64,000 nt of DNA, taken from Chenopodium formosanum (taxonomy: Eukaryota > Streptophyta > Magnoliopsida > Caryophyllales > Amaranthaceae). A program made the position numbers and the translations under genes. The DNA lies in the NCBI GenBank assembly GCA_024500155.1, contig CM044877.1, forward strand, positions 22,772,001-22,836,000, read 5' to 3'. Positions 44,800 through 55,933 of this stretch are shown here, piece after piece. The notes beneath the pieces were generated by a model, which worked only from the letters and a program-made list of their open reading frames with translations, searched no databases and was not told where the DNA came from. Each line of letters opens with the position of its first letter. Position 1 is the stretch's first letter.

Positions 44800-47670
44800 T
44801 TTTCTAGGAATTTGATATCGAGTTTGTTAATATAATTGCAGTATATATTTATTATTCGAATTAAACAAAAAATTGTAGTTATAATTCAATCATATATTCA
44901 TCGAATTTCAGTATTTTGATTCGAAATTTAGGTAGATTAAAAGAAACTTCAAAGTTATAATTTTAGGGCAAATTATTCAATCGATTTTTTTAGGCTATTA
45001 ATTCTATCTAATTTCAGCAATTCAATCAAATTACACTTGATTTATTTGAATTACATTTATTTCATTGTCAATCAAAATGATTTTCACCAAATTAATCTTA
45101 TTGTGTTATTAGATGTTTTTGGTATAAGCCTGGAGGCTGCTACGGGAGGCTGCTAATGTATTGAGTATCATTCTGTTTTTGGTGTCTCTAAGTATTGAAA
45201 TATGACTGTATTTTAATTACATGTCTTCTTTCTCGTTTCGCAAAAATTTTCCATGTTCCTCATATAGACAATCTGGTAAACATATACAAATATATGGACC
45301 CTCGAGCAAAGATGCAGGTAGCGAAGCATCAGGGGTTGTATGAGGGTTCTTTTTTCATATTATTGTATCGTTGATGTGTGATTATTTTTTTGGTTGACGA
45401 TATATGCTCATAAAATTGTTCTTAAAATGAAATAGTTTGGAGTTTATTTTATTTTGGACGCTTGCCATTTTGGCATATACAATGTAGGAAAAAAAACTAA
45501 GACTGCCTGGTGAGGAGCATTGGAATTAAGGTTTACTAGATTTATTGTTTAGTCATATGTTTGGAATCTTTGGTTGAATACTTGGTGGCAACTTCCCCAA
45601 TTTATAAGATTCTTGTCGAAAAGAAAAGAATTTACTGGGAATCTTTATCCTACCTTCTTCTATTGTCTTTACTTTTATGTATCCTTTTGTATGTACTGAG
45701 TTTTACCTTATTTAAGTCACTCTCTTGTTCAGAACTACTCTTATGTTTAATTAGTTCTTTTTTTTTTTTTTACTTGCATGGCTTAATTGAATTATTGATC
45801 CCTTAATTGAGCTGCTCATAAACTTTGTGCGAGTGGCATCATTATCCGATGGTTTTTGTGTCATATAAAGTTATATTTTTTTCTCGTAGTAGTGTTAAAT
45901 TGATAATATGATGTAGAATTTATGGCATGAATTGAATAAGTAGTCACTTGATTCTAAATTGACTCCCTGACTTAATTACTTGCCTTATTGAGTAACTTTG
46001 TGTTATACTCTTGTTTTTTTTTTTTTTTATCACTTGTTTAACTGTTTTGCTAGTTCCATTATTTTATCATTAGTATAAATAAATGTCTAATTTCATTCAA
46101 GGGATAGAGAATTGATACAATAATAAAATAAAAAAATTGTTAGTGAATTATATTCAAGTGTTTGGAGTTGGCATTCAAACCTTTAATGTTTTATTCAAGA
46201 TTGAATTAGGATAATTTCTTGATTGCTTAGATTAGAAGTAATGTGTGGAACTTAAAATCCAGATCCAATCACATCATCAAGTGTGAGAGTTTGATTAATT
46301 TTCTATCAGGAGTGATATCATAATGCTAGTCATCGTATGTTAGTCTTTTGGGAGTATTATATCTATCTTTTGAATGTCGTTCTTTCAATTATTTCATTAC
46401 TATAATTTGTAAATTCTCATTTTCAGGATGTGAAATGTCAAATTGATCTCAAGAGGCTAATTGATCTTGATCGAGCTGGTGCATGACTTCTAGTAAGTTT
46501 CTGATCAGATTTTTCGTGTACTTGAAAATAAATTAATTTACTTTTGTGTATGTTATTTGGTCGGTTAGTGATTAAATAATTGTTGATATTTATCAAGTTT
46601 ATGTTGATTTATTATTTTGTTTATATGCGTTATTTTCTATGTTTGTAACTTGCATTATTGTTGAATGACTTTTTATATTATTGAGATTGATATAGACCCA
46701 CTTGAACTTGCAATTTGTGGCCACAATTTCTAGTTATTGTGTTGGTTGATTTCCTTATAGTTTATCATGGCTTGAGTATTAGATTCTTATAATCAAATTG
46801 TTTAGGTATTTGTATTCTTAGCTTTAGCTCATGATTTAACAGTCATTACATACAAAAGTTTACTAATGACATGGCAATCAAGAAGTTGGTCAAAAAACTT
46901 TTATGTTCAGGGTATTCTTTTAATTGTTTTTAGTAAGTACTAATGAAATAAATAGGCAAATAATTTATAAGCCCTTTTGAAAAATTATCCATCTTGTAAC
47001 ATGAAATAAAATCTGCTTTGATACATATTATAGATAGAATCGTTGAGTAATATAAAGTTTATAAACCTTTGCCCCGTGAAGTCAAAGCTCTATGAGGGTT
47101 TAAAGCAGCGCATAGGGATTTAAATATTAAAGAGAAGGATTCATGAGATGATACAGTATAAACCTTCAAAAGTTTTAACCTTGTAAATTACTATGAAATT
47201 CAAATCTTATATCCTTGGAAATGCTTTAAGAGTCGTAAAATCTGAGTTGACAGTAGTTGAAATCTCCCATAAAACTATAAAAGCACAAATACAAAACCTC
47301 ACTATGCACTCAACCAAAGGAAGATGTAATTACAACACAATGCAGTCAACAAAAAGATGAATATTGGTTCCTAATAGCTCAAAAGTATTTATTAATCTCA
47401 ATGAAATTCCCCCTAAGGATTGCAAATCAAAAAAGGTGAGTGAATAACATGAAAGTGGAAATTTTTTTAGCCTAATAGCAAACTAGGTAGCAAATTGTGA
47501 GCACATACCCAATCTCATATTAATGAATAAGGTTACAAGGTTAGTACTGTAATTGGAGCCAAGAGGCAGAAGGTTTTGTTCTTGGGTTACTCAATTTGTT
47601 GGGACTTTTATTTGAATCTGACATCAACCATAAGAATAATAAAAGACAGTTAACAATTTGGTAATAATTC
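44800..47670. other. CACTA interior, no clear coding
   Basis: AT-rich. A possible short exon with acceptor CAG and donor CTA|GTAAGT lies at 46429-46495 (GATGTGAAATGTCAAATTG...). Nothing else can be supported. Confidence 0.4.
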
Positions 47671-47675
47671 GGACA

Positions 47676-47940
47676 TCAGATTAAAATTTGCAAAACGGAA
47701 TGCAGGTGAAGAGCTTTACCAGCAAATTTAACCGACACATGACCAGAATCTCCAACTGCCTGAAAATAATAAAGATGATACAAAATCAACAACAATCTAA
47801 GAAGAAAATGTGACATTGAAGGAATTCGTAATATTATGTCAAAAGTAAAGGAATTGATCACTTGAAAGGGAAAGAAATTTAACTGGAACAGATCCAGAGA
47901 CGTTTTGATTGTCAATGGTAGTGTAATTGTCGGACATCAT
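47676..47940 (-). pseudogene. Yip1-family gene fragment captured in the CACTA element
   Basis: Minus-strand exon 47884-47940 encodes MMSDNYTTIDNQNVSGSVP and ends CCA|GTTAAA. After a 124-nt intron ending TTTTCAG, exon 47676-47759 encodes AVGDSGHVSVKFAGKALHLHS and soon stops. This joins in phase 0 and reads like the N-terminus of plant Yip1-domain Golgi/ER membrane proteins (from memory: ...SVPAVPD-GHV-VKFAD). No Yip1 membrane domain is present, so it is a fragment. It is opposite to the transposon gene. Confidence 0.5.
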
Positions 47941-48077
47941 GCCTAGATAAAACAGTCTGAAGTTAGAGACAACAATCTGAAGTTGGGCTGCTTTATGTTA
48001 AATAAATCAGAAATAAAATTATTAATGTATAATATGCTATTTTGAGTTAAAATAATTTACTTGTTAATTATGTGCAG

Positions 48078-49740
48078 CGTACATATACTTGGAGACCTAA
48101 GTTCGATGCTAAGGCTAGGAGAGAATTTGACAAAAAAGGTGGGGACCGACTTAGGGGTACATTGAACCAAGTTTTCAAAATGGATCTCCATAAGCAAGTT
48201 AGTTTCATGACAGACACTGTTCGAGCTGAATTCATAAATAAGCGTAAGCATCCTGATTTTGTGAAACGTTCTAACCAAGCAAGAGATAATCGGTTATCTG
48301 GCCAAACATTAGAGGAGAAGTTTGACCCTGGCCATCGCCAAGGTAGCGTATCTACTCCTCAAGTGGTTAAAAAAATGGTAAGTGTATGATTTTAGCAGCA
48401 AACTTATGATTTTTAATATAAGATTGAAGCAAGTAGAAACTTTTTAGCCACTAATATAGATGACTATAACTGGTCTTTATTACAATTGCTATGTAGTCTA
48501 TGTCCCCCTATTTTTTGTTGTTTTATTTAAGTGCTAACAACTTCTTCTAATACAAGGCAAAGAAAAAGGATGAAATTTTACCAACTGCTGCTGAAGTCTA
48601 TGAGAGCACTCATTCTGTTTGTGTGGGCAATGAGGAAGTTGAATTGATGGGTGACAAGTCTCAAAAAGTCATGGTATGAGTATACTTCTATATTTTTCTA
48701 AGATTACAAAAAGATATATGGTAGTTAATGTTTGGAGATATAATGGATTGTTTATTTGTTTGTGTGATTGAGTTGGAGGATGAGAATGATTTGCCGGCAT
48801 TAATCATATGATTAATGTGGTATGGCATAATGTGAATTGAAACAGGTTTATTTTGAAGCCATACCCTATAGGAAGGAATTCTTCAATTTACAAAGGAGAC
48901 TCTGTCGAAATTTTTACTAATAACTACTTACATAAATTATTTTACTAATAACTGCTTGGACCCTTACTGCCATCAATACCATTTGCTTAGACCATCACCT
49001 AACTTTTCACTTTGTAACCAAACTCGATGGTATCTAAATAAATCAGATGGTATCGAAAGGCAAGTTTTTACTACTATGTACTGATCTGATGTCCAAAATG
49101 AAAGAAAATAAGATAACAATTAAATTAAATTGTGTTTTAGAAGTCCAAACAAGTTTTTATCCCGGACGATGTCCTAAGTCATTGCTTGTATTTTTATTAT
49201 AGTTGTTTTTTTTATATGTATTTAGTTTATTTAAGTTTTAACATTTGAGATCATAGTTACTAATACATATCTTAATGCAGGGAGAATATATGGAAAAACT
49301 TGAGGAATATAAGAACAAAAGAATTGAGATAAACCCCGACAAAGTCTACTTGGAGGTTGTAGGTGGGCAAAAGAAAGGAAAAGTCTACGGTTTAGGGAGT
49401 GCTTCACATATGTATTACAAGAGTGATCCTATTTCTCAATCTACTGCATCATCTTCCACTCCTTCCATGATTTCTCAATTAAGTTCTCAAGTTGAAGAAC
49501 TAAAGAAGATGGCGGAAGAAAACCATAACAAGGTAGAAGAAAACCAAAAAATAGCGGCAGAGAGCTTAAAATGTGCTAAGGAATTCGTCGAAAATCATGA
49601 GATCGAAAAAGCTACATGAAAGAAGGAAAAATTAGCTATGCAAAAAACATTGTAGGAAATGGCATCACTTGTAAAACAAGTTTACCATCCTTATAAGCCT
49701 CCTACGCCTGCAGTCACCCGCTCTCGTGATACAACTAAGT
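48078..49740 (+). pseudogene. Plant transposase_24 (Ptta/En/Spm) type gene, partial
   Basis: Exons 48078-48377, 48557-48673 and 49281-49616 join in phase 0 through CAG/GTAAGT sites. They read RTYTWRPKFDAKARREFDKK...HPDFVKRSNQARDNR, then AKKKDEILPTAAEVYESTHS...LMGDKSQKVM, then GEYMEKLEEYKNKRIEINPD...GGQKKGKVYGLGSASH, followed by a coiled-coil tail (SQVEELKKMAEENHNK). The order matches the transposase_24 family found in plant CACTA elements. Two stops interrupt the tail (TGA at 49617, TAG at ~49653) before YHPYKPPTPAVTRSRDTTK. No good start exon was found upstream. Confidence 0.65.
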
Positions 49741-49964
49741 GATTTTTATTTTCTTGGTGGTAATTTTATGAACAACTAGTCTTTTACATTCTCATTAATT
49801 CTTGTTTGAAGTAGCTTTTTTTTATATGGGAGGTGACTTTTGGAACAATTAGTCATATGAGTTAAATACTGTTTTTTAATACATTGATACAAAATTGATT
49901 GATATTTTGGATATTTGAATAAAATTAACATTTTGGTTATTTGAATTTATGCGTGGGTACCTTT

Positions 49965-50530
49965 TTTGTTTTGCGATTAACATTGGTCGTCGCTTAATTA
50001 TGGTCTTAAATATTGATAGTTAGTCGCAATTATTTAGCGACTGCAAATTTGGTTTAGAGACTAATTGGTTAGTTGCAAAATCATTAGTCTCAGTAGTCGC
50101 TAATCTGTCACAAATAATTAGTTTTGTAGTCGCAAAAATTTGGTCTCGTATGTAGTTGCTAATCCGTCACAAAAAACATTAGTCTCAATAGTCGCAAATC
50201 CGTCACAATAAAACTAGTCTTCGTAGTCGCAAAAATTTGGTCTTGCAGTCGCTAATTCGTCGCAAAAGTAGTCTTAAAACATTGATCTCTGTAGTTGCTA
50301 ATCCGTCGCAAATATATTACGACGGACAATTGCTAAAATTTGAAAGTTAGTCGCTAAATGGTAGTTGCAAAGGCGTTGCAAATATGTCGCTAAATTTGCG
50401 ACTGTTCAAAAATTAGTCACAAAAATGGATTTGCGACGAGGTCTTTGGCAACGAACCAAAGTAGTTGCAAATCCATCGCAAATCCATTTTTGCAACGGAT
50501 TTGCGACTACTTTGGCCGTCGCTAATTGCC
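49965..50530. repeat. Right subterminal repeats of CACTA element
   Basis: Over a dozen copies of AGTCGCTAAT / GTCGCAAA / CGTCACAAA units, inverted relative to the left end. Confidence 0.85.
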
Positions 50531-50545
50531 CTTTTTCTTGTAGTG

Positions 50546-50648
50546 TCATCTTGTAGCCGAGTGTCGGCTGCTTGAGCATCACTAGCCCTTATAAGAAGGT
50601 ATAGTTTGTTCACATTTGGTTGAACCCGAAGTATCTTCTCCAAAAGAA
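50546..50648 (-). pseudogene. FAR exon 2, interrupted by a CACTA element
   Basis: Encodes LLEKILRVQPNVNKLYLL then IRASDAQAADTRLQDE. The last base of the GAG codon lies at 43090, on the other side of the CACTA insertion (43094-50545). The TCA duplication is in that final codon. Phases 1 in and 0 out agree with exons 1 and 3. Confidence 0.8.
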
Positions 50649-51165
50649 CTACATAAATTATGGTACAAACAAGTTATAAAAACTTAATAATAAAGAGAGA
50701 TCTAGGCGGGTAGCTATTAGAAGAGCGAGAGTAAGAAGAACACGTACTCTTGGGAAAATCTAAGTTAATAAGCCTGATTGACGAGGATTGTAAATCAGGG
50801 GGTATTTCCGTCCTTTCAACGATTATGGAATGGGTATAAAGGTAAATTTACGCTGATGTTGTTTAAACGATAACTTGGTTGGGTATTTGTTGACTAACGG
50901 TTTCGTTGGTCAAAGACTTAACGGCTCGTTAGTTGTCTTCACTTTCAAAAATGGGTTTATTTCACTTTACCAAACTCAATAACCCTAACATATTTTCCGA
51001 CCAGGTGAGGGCAAATTGCTTTCGTTTTCGTTGAATGTGATTCAGAAATAATAATTATCAAGTGTATTTTGCGCTCCAATTTGTAATCCGTAAACCAATT
51101 ACGAAGAACATCAGGTGGCAGGTCCTGTTCCTAATTTTACGGAATATAAGTTACTTCTCGTCCAA

Positions 51166-52261
51166 TGTTATTAGGATCGAGATTCTACTTTGGATCGGAA
51201 GATGGGAGTAGGATCGAGTCGTAAAATCGGATCGTAGGATCGACCGATCCTACAAAAATTGCAAAAACTAAAAATTTTACCAAACTTTATCAATTATTAA
51301 TTCATATTTAAACTAAATTTAGTATATAATAAAAAATATATCAATTTTTTAAAAAAGTTATTTTCTTAAATACATTACATGACGATAGTGTATACATACG
51401 CAATCTAAATTTCTAATACTACTTTGTTACTTTTATATTCTAATTCTAATAAAAAAAGTTAACCTCTATATAAAAATCCAAATAAATTAGCTTCCACTCA
51501 CTAAATATTAATAGTTTTATACACAATTTACATGCTTGCTCTGAAATTAGATAATTAAATTCATTGTAACATAATCAGCTACATCGATCAAGTGAAATTC
51601 GAGTGAAATCAAGCAGGGTTGGAACCACAATATCTACCAAACCAAGAACAATAGTAGGCCCGCAAATTTAACTTATTTTAAACAAAAATAATTAAATAAA
51701 TAAAAATTAAAGGGAAAAAATAAATAAATTGGAAAGAAACTACTCCTTTCGTCCCTTTTTGATAGTCCCTTATGGACATTTTTCACGGGAATTTATAAAC
51801 ACAAATGAGAATAGTAAAAATACATTGAAAAAGTAAATTGACATTAGATATGCAAAAAAGTAGAGAAAGAAAGTAATAAAAGTACATGAGAAAACCAAAT
51901 TTACATGGGAAATATAAATTTGCACAAGTATTGTTGCAAATTGGAGGGAATTTTAGTAAAAAATTAATATTAATGGTTGTTGGAAAAAGCAAATGGGGTG
52001 AACATTTTGGGACTAAAATTTGTCCATAAGGGACTATCAAAAGGGGACGGAGGGAGTAGATGAGCAAGCCCATACTTAAGTCCACTAAGATAAAAATGTT
52101 CCTTTTAAGCTTATTTTGTAGAATTGGTAGAATCGGCCATAGGATCATAGAATCGTTGTCGATCCTACCGCAGACCAATTCTATGGACGATCCAGATCGA
52201 CCGGGTGTATTAGGATCGTAGAATCGCACAATTCTACGATTCGGATCGCGATTTTGATAAC
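51166..52261. mobile_element. Inverted-repeat element with GGATCGTAGAATCG ends
   Basis: Left GTTATTAGGATCGAGATTCTAC; right, reversed, GTTATCAAAATCGCGATCC. Both arms are full of GGATCGTAGAATCG-like repeats. It interrupts the MULE-like insertion and is itself split by a Stowaway MITE. Confidence 0.5.
51743..52056. mobile_element. Stowaway MITE (TA target)
   Basis: Ends CTCCTTTCGTCCC and GGGACGGAGGGAG flanked by TA; 314 bp. Same family as 55537-55852 in the opposite orientation (shared GATAGTCCCTTATGG and TTTTTCACGGGAATT). Confidence 0.8.
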
Positions 52262-52620
52262 TATGTTCTCGTCTATTTACCAGAGGAGGTGATTCCCTGT
52301 AAGTTATTATACTGTTCAATTTCTTAATATGCTTAGGGGACCAGCTGGGTGATTGTCGTGAAGATGGCTAAGTCATATGAAATTGAGCTCTGAGTTGAAA
52401 TTGGAGACAACATACTGATCCAGGAGAAAGTTTGTAATTTAACTGTTAAAGTTTCATGTAACCCCGTTAAGTTTTCGTTACTAACGGCAACTTTTCTGCT
52501 ATTAGTGAAATACGTACAATTCAATATAATAATAGTTAAAAGGACAACGTATGGGCCACATCAGCTACTGATTGACGAGTTTTTGTCAATCAGGTTGATT
52601 GCCTGAGTGCACCTCCGTAC

Positions 52621-52682
52621 TCTTAGCAATGAAGCCAGTAGTACCAGTAATTAAGATGGTTTTGTTTGCTCTTAAAATCCAT
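52621..52682 (-). pseudogene. FAR exon 1 (nucleotide-binding motif)
   Basis: Reads RANKTILITGTTGFIAK, the FAR TGxxGFxxK Rossmann start, and ends AAGA|GTACG. The only nearby ATG (52682) is one base out of frame (62 nt instead of 61), and an in-frame stop precedes it. The donor lies inside the 9-bp MULE duplication at 52616-52624. Confidence 0.7.
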
Positions 52683-53182
52683 GATCAAACTAGCAAATAC
52701 TTATTGGAGAAAATAAAAGTTTAGATTTACAATGGAATTCCTAAAATTTGCTCAAATGGCTCAACCTATTTATTAGACCAGCTAAATGGGTATGTCTACA
52801 TCAAAGGTGTGGAAATTCCGAAATTATGACTTTGTTTATCAAGCATGGCCACACTCATAAATTAATTAAAGGCATTTATTTTTTGGTTACATTTTACAGT
52901 TACAATATAGATCAGATCAGTAACAGTGCAATCCCTCTTGTCTGTCTGTTTGTCCTCCCTCCTTTCAACATTAATAACTACAACAACAAAAAATTAAAAA
53001 TAACTAGAAAAAAAATCTATAGTGTTGTTATTGTATAAAAGTTAAATCTATTTTCTGTTTACTTATACTAAATTAAATTTGTTTCCTCCTCAAACCCACC
53101 TTTTTTTTTATTATTATTTAATAAGTATGAAGTTTATATATTTTTTTTAAAAGGTATGAAGTAGAATTAGCTCGGGAACTAA
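52683..53182. other. Upstream region of the FAR gene
   Basis: AT-rich; would hold the FAR promoter (minus strand). I see no convincing TATA box or other gene. Confidence 0.35.
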
Positions 53183-53876
53183 GGGCTGTTCTCATTGACT
53201 GGAATGAGCTAAACTGAATTGAATTGAACTGAAATGAATTGAACTAAACTGAACTTATTGATTAGTGATTTTTAACTACGGATTAATGAACAGAATCTTG
53301 CTCAGAAAGTTCAAGAATAAGAGGATTTTTTCTTCTAAAGTCATGTGTCGTGAAAGTTGTAGTCGTAGTACCGTGAATGTGTCGAGAATTAAAGCATGTC
53401 GGGTTAAAGTCGTGAATTTATTGTCGTTGTGTTGTGTTGTGTATTGTTCGTAGGAGCATGATCAATTTACTGTTTTATTAAGATTGAAGTATGAGTTTAT
53501 TTAGTCCATAAAATTAGATTAAGTTAAATTTAATTGTTTGTAAGTTTGAATTAAGGGGGTGTGTTGGATTAATTATTCAAACGTTTTTAGTTGCTATTTT
53601 TCAAGTTAGTTGGAGAGTTAGTGGTATGCTTATCTTATTAGTTTGTCATTGAGTTTTGTAGTATGTGAGAGTAGTGCAGTAGTGGCTAAGATCATGGAAT
53701 ATCTCCCTAATTATTGATAGGATTAATTAGTTTATTTTATTTGCTATATATTATCCTTTGTATTCCATAATTTCTATCAAGTAATATTATCAGTTTTGTG
53801 TTTATTTGTTGAGAAACTTTATCTTTTATTATCTTTTTTCTTTACATAAAATATAAATTCAACATAATGATATTTG

Positions 53877-53908
<32 letters not shown>

Positions 53909-53911
53909 TTG

Positions 53912-53963
<52 letters not shown>

Positions 53964-54045
53964 GTATGTGTATACACAAATATACATATTAAAATAGTTA
54001 TGAAAAATATATTAAAACATGGAACCCCAAGACACTTAAAAAAAG

Positions 54046-54091
<46 letters not shown>

Positions 54092-54244
54092 TATAATAAT
54101 ATTATTATTATAATTGTTGTTGTTGTTGTTGTTTTAATATAAGCTTAAAAGTATGAAATTTTGGCTTTAAATCATTAGCAATATCATTAGACATAAACTT
54201 ATTAGAGTTGAATTGAACTGGAAATAATCTAATGAGAACATACC
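53183..54244. mobile_element. Large Harbinger-like inverted-repeat element
   Basis: Ends GGGCTGTTCTCATTGACTGG and reverse GGTATGTTCTCATTAGATT, flanked by TAA / TTA. Near the ends are GAATTGAACTG repeats as in the smaller MITEs. The interior has microsatellites and no supportable gene. Confidence 0.55.
53875..54132. repeat. Cluster of microsatellites
   Basis: (TTTA)n at 53875-53908, (ATT)n at 53912-53960, (TAA)n at ~54048-54090 and (GTT)n at ~54114-54132. Confidence 0.9.
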
Positions 54245-54672
54245 TTAACTAGTTAAGTATAAAATTAGAGTAAAGTTTTACTTTTTTCAATGTTATGAAT
54301 GTAAACCATTTATTTTCATTGTTAAGGATCTAATCTACATATTTTCGGGTCAAAGTTAACTATAAATATACAATGGTGAAAATAATTTTAGTTAGTAAAG
54401 GATAGGCCCTTCAATGAAATTATAAGAAATTGGTATTAATAGAACTAAAAAAAATAAAAGTAAAAAAAGAATACTACATTTTTTTTTAGCCAAAAACCCA
54501 AATTATTTGCAACGATTTTATATAAAATATGAGTAAAAAATGTTTAATTGTTACACATAATTTAAAACGGAAATAACACACAGAAATCACTTTTTTTTTT
54601 TTTATATAAAAAAAATAACAGCTACGTAGCAAATAACTAAACATTGTGTAAATAAAAATCAGTTCACAACTA

Positions 54673-54893
54673 CTCCCTTCGTCCCTAAGTGTTTGCCCCA
54701 AACTAAAAAATCACTTTATTAAGGCTTGTGCAAAAAATGGTGTACATGGGTTGACAATTTGACAGCAATATCAAATTATCAATGAGAAGAGAGATAGAGA
54801 GACTGCAAGTGGAAAAATATGTCAAAAATAGTATGAAGCAATCTTTTAGGAACATCTAAATAAGACAAGTGGAGCAAACAATTAGAGACAGAG
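54673..54893. mobile_element. Stowaway-like MITE
   Basis: CTCCCTTCGTCCCTAAGTGT after TA; right end reversed CTCTGTCTCTAATTGTTTGC. Right boundary approximate. Confidence 0.5.
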
Positions 54894-55211
54894 AATTTAC
54901 ATGTGTTAAAATATAGTGCACCTTCCAGATTTAGCTACTCCGTATAATTCGGATTGATATAAGAGTACATCCATTTGTCGGCAACTTCCTTCAAGGCACA
55001 TTAACTCCTCTGCAACTCAATGATCAATGATCAAATCCCAAGACCAGAATCATAAACAAAGATCAGATCACATCTTGTCGTCTAAAAAGTACTGTACTCC
55101 GTATCGAGTAAATATTTTCTTAACAAAGACACTCTTGAAGTTTGTTTTTATGAATAGTGCACGGAATATTATACCCATTAAAATATTTGTTTACCATCTT
55201 ATTCCCATATA

Positions 55212-55467
55212 CTTCCTCCGTTCTATTAATATTGCAACAATGATAAAATTACGCATTTCAAAGCGCATTTTATATGCTAAATATCTAAAATTATGTAAGA
55301 GTAAAAATTATAAAAATTTGATATTATTAAATTATTTTATGAGACAAATTCAATAAGATCCCACATGACTATATTTTATTTAACGTATAAATCATATTAT
55401 ATGGTCAAACAAGAGTGATAAATAGTGCAAAAAGTCCATTGTTGCAATATTAATAGAACGGAGGAAA
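55212..55467. mobile_element. Stowaway MITE
   Basis: Ends CTTCCTCCGTTCTATTAATA then TTGCAACAATG, and the perfect reverse at 55436-55467, flanked by TA. Confidence 0.8.
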
Positions 55468-55536
55468 TATAATTTTGTAGTAATTTTTCTTACAATTTCT
55501 CATTGGGAAATTGTATTTACATTTCTTAATCATTTA

Positions 55537-55852
55537 CTCCCCCCGTCTCCTTTTTATAGTCCCTTATGAGGAAATTTTAGTCTCAAAATGTTCACCCCAT
55601 TTGCTTTTTTCAACAACCATTAATATTAATTTTTTTTACCAAAATTCCCTCCAATTTACAACAATACTTGTGCAAATTTAAATTTCCCATGTAAATTTTG
55701 TTTTCACATGTACTTTTATTACTTTCTCTCTCTACTTTTTTGCATACCCAATGTCAATTCACTTTTTCAATGTATTTTAATTATTCTTATTTTTGTTTAT
55801 TAATTCCCGTGAAAAATGCCCATAAGGGACTATCAAAAGGGGACGGAGGGGG
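55537..55852. mobile_element. Stowaway MITE
   Basis: Ends CTCCCCCCGTCTCC and GGGGACGGAGGGGG flanked by TA; inverted copy of the family at 51743-52056. Confidence 0.8.
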
Positions 55853-55933
55853 TATGAGTTTTGAGCTTTCTTCCTCCATTCCCCCATTCACCTAACGCCG
55901 GAATCATACCATAATCCTAATTCAACTCGGTTC

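Larger units (their letters stand above)
43094..50545 (+). mobile_element. CACTA (En/Spm) transposon, 7452 bp
   Basis: Both ends are CACTACAAGAAAAAGG-type (right end CTTTTTCTTGTAGTG), with the 3-bp duplication TCA at 43091-43093 and 50546-50548. Subterminal regions carry many GTCGCAAA / AGTCGCTAAT units, as expected for transposase-binding repeats. It contains a degraded plant transposase_24-type gene (48078-49740), a Yip1-like host-gene fragment (47676-47940) and a second CACTA-like end (44033). It is inserted in the last codon of FAR exon 2. No DDE transposase (tnpD) was found. Confidence 0.9.
50752..52615. mobile_element. Non-autonomous MULE-like insertion at FAR exon 1
   Basis: A perfect 9-bp direct repeat CGTACTCTT (50743-50751 and 52616-52624) flanks the segment. 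Its ends share CCTGATTGAC close to the termini, but terminal inverted similarity is weak. The duplicated 9 bp contains the FAR exon 1 donor (AAGA|GTACG). It carries two nested elements (51166-52261 and 51743-52056). Confidence 0.6.
20762..52682 (-). pseudogene. Fatty acyl-CoA reductase (alcohol-forming) gene, interrupted by transposons
   Basis: FAR enzymes reduce acyl-CoA to primary fatty alcohols for cuticular wax, suberin or pollen wall. Ten exons are recognisable: 52621-52682, 50546-50648 plus base 43090, 37896-38095, 26047-26147, 25262-25454, 24244-24405, 23948-24029, 22426-22813 (split), 21129-21259 and 20762-20912. Together they cover the family from ITGTTGFIAK (TGxxGF nucleotide site) through NVAATTRFDER, the catalytic YxxxK (YVFTK), to the C-terminal NIHLPSIVKSLF. 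GT/AG sites and phases agree at most junctions. Defects: ATG 1 nt out of frame; MULE at the exon 1 donor; CACTA in the last codon of exon 2 with Copia on its donor; SINE in exon 8; exon 8 to 9 phase mismatch. It is almost certainly inactive, but decay of the coding exons is otherwise slight. Confidence 0.85.

Noticed and set aside
53265..53453. Small 62-codon protein
   Set aside because: Lies inside an inverted-repeat element; no similarity and low complexity.
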